From the NCBI GenBank assembly GCA_002412555.1, contig DHVH01000180.1, forward strand, positions 1 to 22,231: 22,231 nt of DNA. Direction: 5' to 3'. A program made the position numbers and the translations under genes. This document shows positions 20,961 through 22,231 of this stretch, one piece after another. The stretch comes from Marinilabiliaceae bacterium UBA5213. Lineage in GTDB: Bacteria; Bacteroidota; Bacteroidia; Bacteroidales; Marinilabiliaceae. The notes below the pieces were generated by a model that saw only the letters and a list, made by a program, of their open reading frames with translations, did not search any database and was not told the DNA's origin. Within the stretch, counting starts at the first letter, position 1; each line of letters starts with the position of its first letter.

Positions 20961-22231
20961 ATGGACCATTATAATGAACCCTATATAGATGACTGCTATG
21001 GCAAAGGCGAATTAAACCTCTTGCTCGAGTTCAGCGACCTATTGAGCAGCAAAGAGATCAACCTGAACCAGGTAATTTCCTTGCTGGGAGAACACTTGCA
21101 TGCCCACCACATTATACTGGCCATTCTAAACAGGCAAAACGACACCATTTTCGTTGAAGGCACCTTTGGCTTTGATCAGGTAGAACAACCATCTATCAGC
21201 TATGAGCTGGGCGAAGGGGTTATCGGATCAGTGGTTGAAACAGGGCGCTCGGTGCTGATACCCAAAATCTCAGAATCCTGCGAATTCCTCAACCGCATGC
21301 ATTCGCCTGTCACGGTCAATGGCGAGGAGGTCTCCTTTATATGTGTGCCCATCCGCTATAAAAACGAAATAATCGGTTCTTTGAGTTTTCATAAGGTATA
21401 TGGCCGAAAGCGAATGTTCGATGAAGATGTGCGTCTGCTAAGAATCGTAGGATCCATGATTGGTCGGGCCGTACGCCGCCGCCAGGAATATGCCGAAGAA
21501 CTGGAACAACTCCGCCAGGAAAATCTCAAACTCAAAGGAGAACTGAACGACCAACTAGAAACCAACTTTATCATTGGTAATAGCGGCAAGATGCACGATG
21601 TTTTCACCCTCATTTCACAAGTGGCTTATACCGATGCCACAGTCTTGATTAGAGGCGAAAGCGGGGTTGGTAAAGAATTGATAGCAGATGCCATTCACCA
21701 GAACAGTCCCCGAAAAGACCAACCATTTATAAAAGTCAACTGTGCGGCCTTGCCGGAAAACCTCATCGAAAGCGAACTGTTTGGTCACGAAAAGGGTGCA
21801 TTCACGGGCGCTGTAGCGCAAAGGGTTGGCCGCTTTGAAGCGGCCAACAAAGGCACCATTTTCCTAGACGAGTTTGGCGAAATCCCCTTATCCACCCAAG
21901 TCAAGCTGCTACGCGTCATTCAGCAACGGGAAATCGAACGCGTAGGCGGGATTAAACCGGTTAAAGTAGATGTCCGCATCGTATGCGCCACCAACCGCAA
22001 CCTGGAAAGTCTGATCATCAATGGTAGTTTTCGGGAGGATCTCTATTACCGGATTAATGTGTTCCCGGTCTTTGTGCCTGCCTTACGCGAGCGCATCAAC
22101 GACATACCCGTTCTGGCCAACCATTTTATTGAGAAGTTCAACAAGCGGCACAGTAAAAACATCAAGCGCATTACTTCCATGGCCATTGATATGCTCATGG
22201 TCTATCACTGGCCGGGCAACATCCGGGAGCT
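20961..22231 (+). CDS. nifA: NifA-type sigma-54 activator (GAF + AAA+), 3' end beyond window
   Basis: 423 complete codons are visible. An N-terminal GAF domain (about 15-172) carries NifA-typical words: LGEGVIGSVVETG, FLNR, SFICVPI and DVRLLRIVGSMIGRAVR. A coiled-coil linker (173-200) leads to IIGNSG (204-209) and the AAA+ domain: Walker A GESGVGKE at 232-239, VNCAALPENLIESELFGHEK, an intact GAFTGA at 279-284, Walker B FLDE at 301-304, FRED at 358-361, WPGN at 417-420. The Fis-type HTH should follow outside the window. NifA activates nif operons from upstream sites through sigma-54, with the GAF domain receiving nitrogen, oxygen or PII signals. Divergent from the ModE-like gene. The match in domain order and wording to NifA is strong; an AnfA/VnfA-type paralog controlling an alternative nitrogenase is the main other reading. 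Confidence 0.85.
   Translation, partial: MDHYNEPYIDDCYGKGELNLLLEFSDLLSSKEINLNQVISLLGEHLHAHHIILAILNRQNDTIFVEGTFGFDQVEQPSISYELGEGVIGSVVETGRSVLIPKISESCEFLNRMHSPVTVNGEEVSFICVPIRYKNEIIGSLSFHKVYGRKRMFDEDVRLLRIVGSMIGRAVRRRQEYAEELEQLRQENLKLKGELNDQLETNFIIGNSGKMHDVFTLISQVAYTDATVLIRGESGVGKELIADAIHQNSPRKDQPFIKVNCAALPENLIESELFGHEKGAFTGAVAQRVGRFEAANKGTIFLDEFGEIPLSTQVKLLRVIQQREIERVGGIKPVKVDVRIVCATNRNLESLIINGSFREDLYYRINVFPVFVPALRERINDIPVLANHFIEKFNKRHSKNIKRITSMAIDMLMVYHWPGNIRE

Noticed and set aside
1..22231. CRISPR arrays, insertion sequences, integrases, tRNA or rRNA genes
   Set aside because: Read through on both strands; no regularly spaced long repeats, transposase motifs or recognisable RNA genes were found.

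Overview
This is chromosomal DNA from a member of the Bacteroidota. The evidence is: TAnnTTTG-type -7 promoter boxes ahead of most transcription units, generally weak Shine-Dalgarno sequences, a DUF4369/TlpA-type lipoprotein thioredoxin, many lipobox or 'AQ'-ended signal peptides, and two-component pairs with overlapping reading frames. The mix of chemotaxis genes, cydDC, a long-chain flavodoxin and a NifA-type activator suggests a facultatively or strictly anaerobic, possibly nitrogen-fixing lineage such as Marinilabiliales. That narrower placement is inference only.

Layout. 1-1673 (minus): start of an efflux operon, a TolC-type outer membrane protein followed by an HlyD/MacA-type periplasmic adaptor cut by the left edge. 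1971-4674 (plus): an NtrC-type response regulator with its overlapping histidine kinase, divergent from and probably controlling the efflux operon. 4793-9373 (minus): a chemotaxis operon cheA-cheW-mcp with no cheY, cheR or cheB in view. 9751-11509 (plus): a cytosolic PAS/HisKA_3 kinase overlapping a NarL/LuxR-type regulator. 11571-14808 (minus): cydD-cydC, the thiol/heme ABC exporter needed for cytochrome bd assembly. 15216-15725 (plus): a long-chain flavodoxin, convergent with gapA (15805-16818, minus) and sharing a strong bidirectional terminator with it. 17144-17275 (minus): a 43-residue lipoprotein with its own promoter and terminator. 17563-18555 (plus): a lipoprotein thioredoxin. 18780-20385 (plus): a second HisKA_3/NarL pair, paralogous to the first. 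20393-20782 (minus): a small winged-helix protein resembling the DNA-binding domain of ModE. 20961 to the right edge (plus): nifA (GAF plus AAA+), truncated.

How it fits together. Most of the window is signal transduction: an enhancer-binding pair beside an efflux pump, two NarL-type pairs, a chemosensory array core and a NifA. The right edge looks like the start of a nitrogen-fixation regulatory region, with a ModE-like protein divergent from nifA across a structured AT-rich intergenic region. The flavodoxin 5 kb away could donate electrons to nitrogenase, but it could equally be a housekeeping protein.

The least explained material is non-coding: four copies of a GTCTGA hexamer (three at exactly 22-bp spacing) before the first NarL-type kinase, a 16-bp tandem repeat before the second, an 11-bp-phased TTTGG triplet before tolC, a perfect 12-bp palindrome before the NtrC-type regulator, and a G5/C5 inverted repeat between the ModE-like gene and nifA. 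No tRNA, rRNA, insertion sequence, CRISPR array or phage gene was seen.
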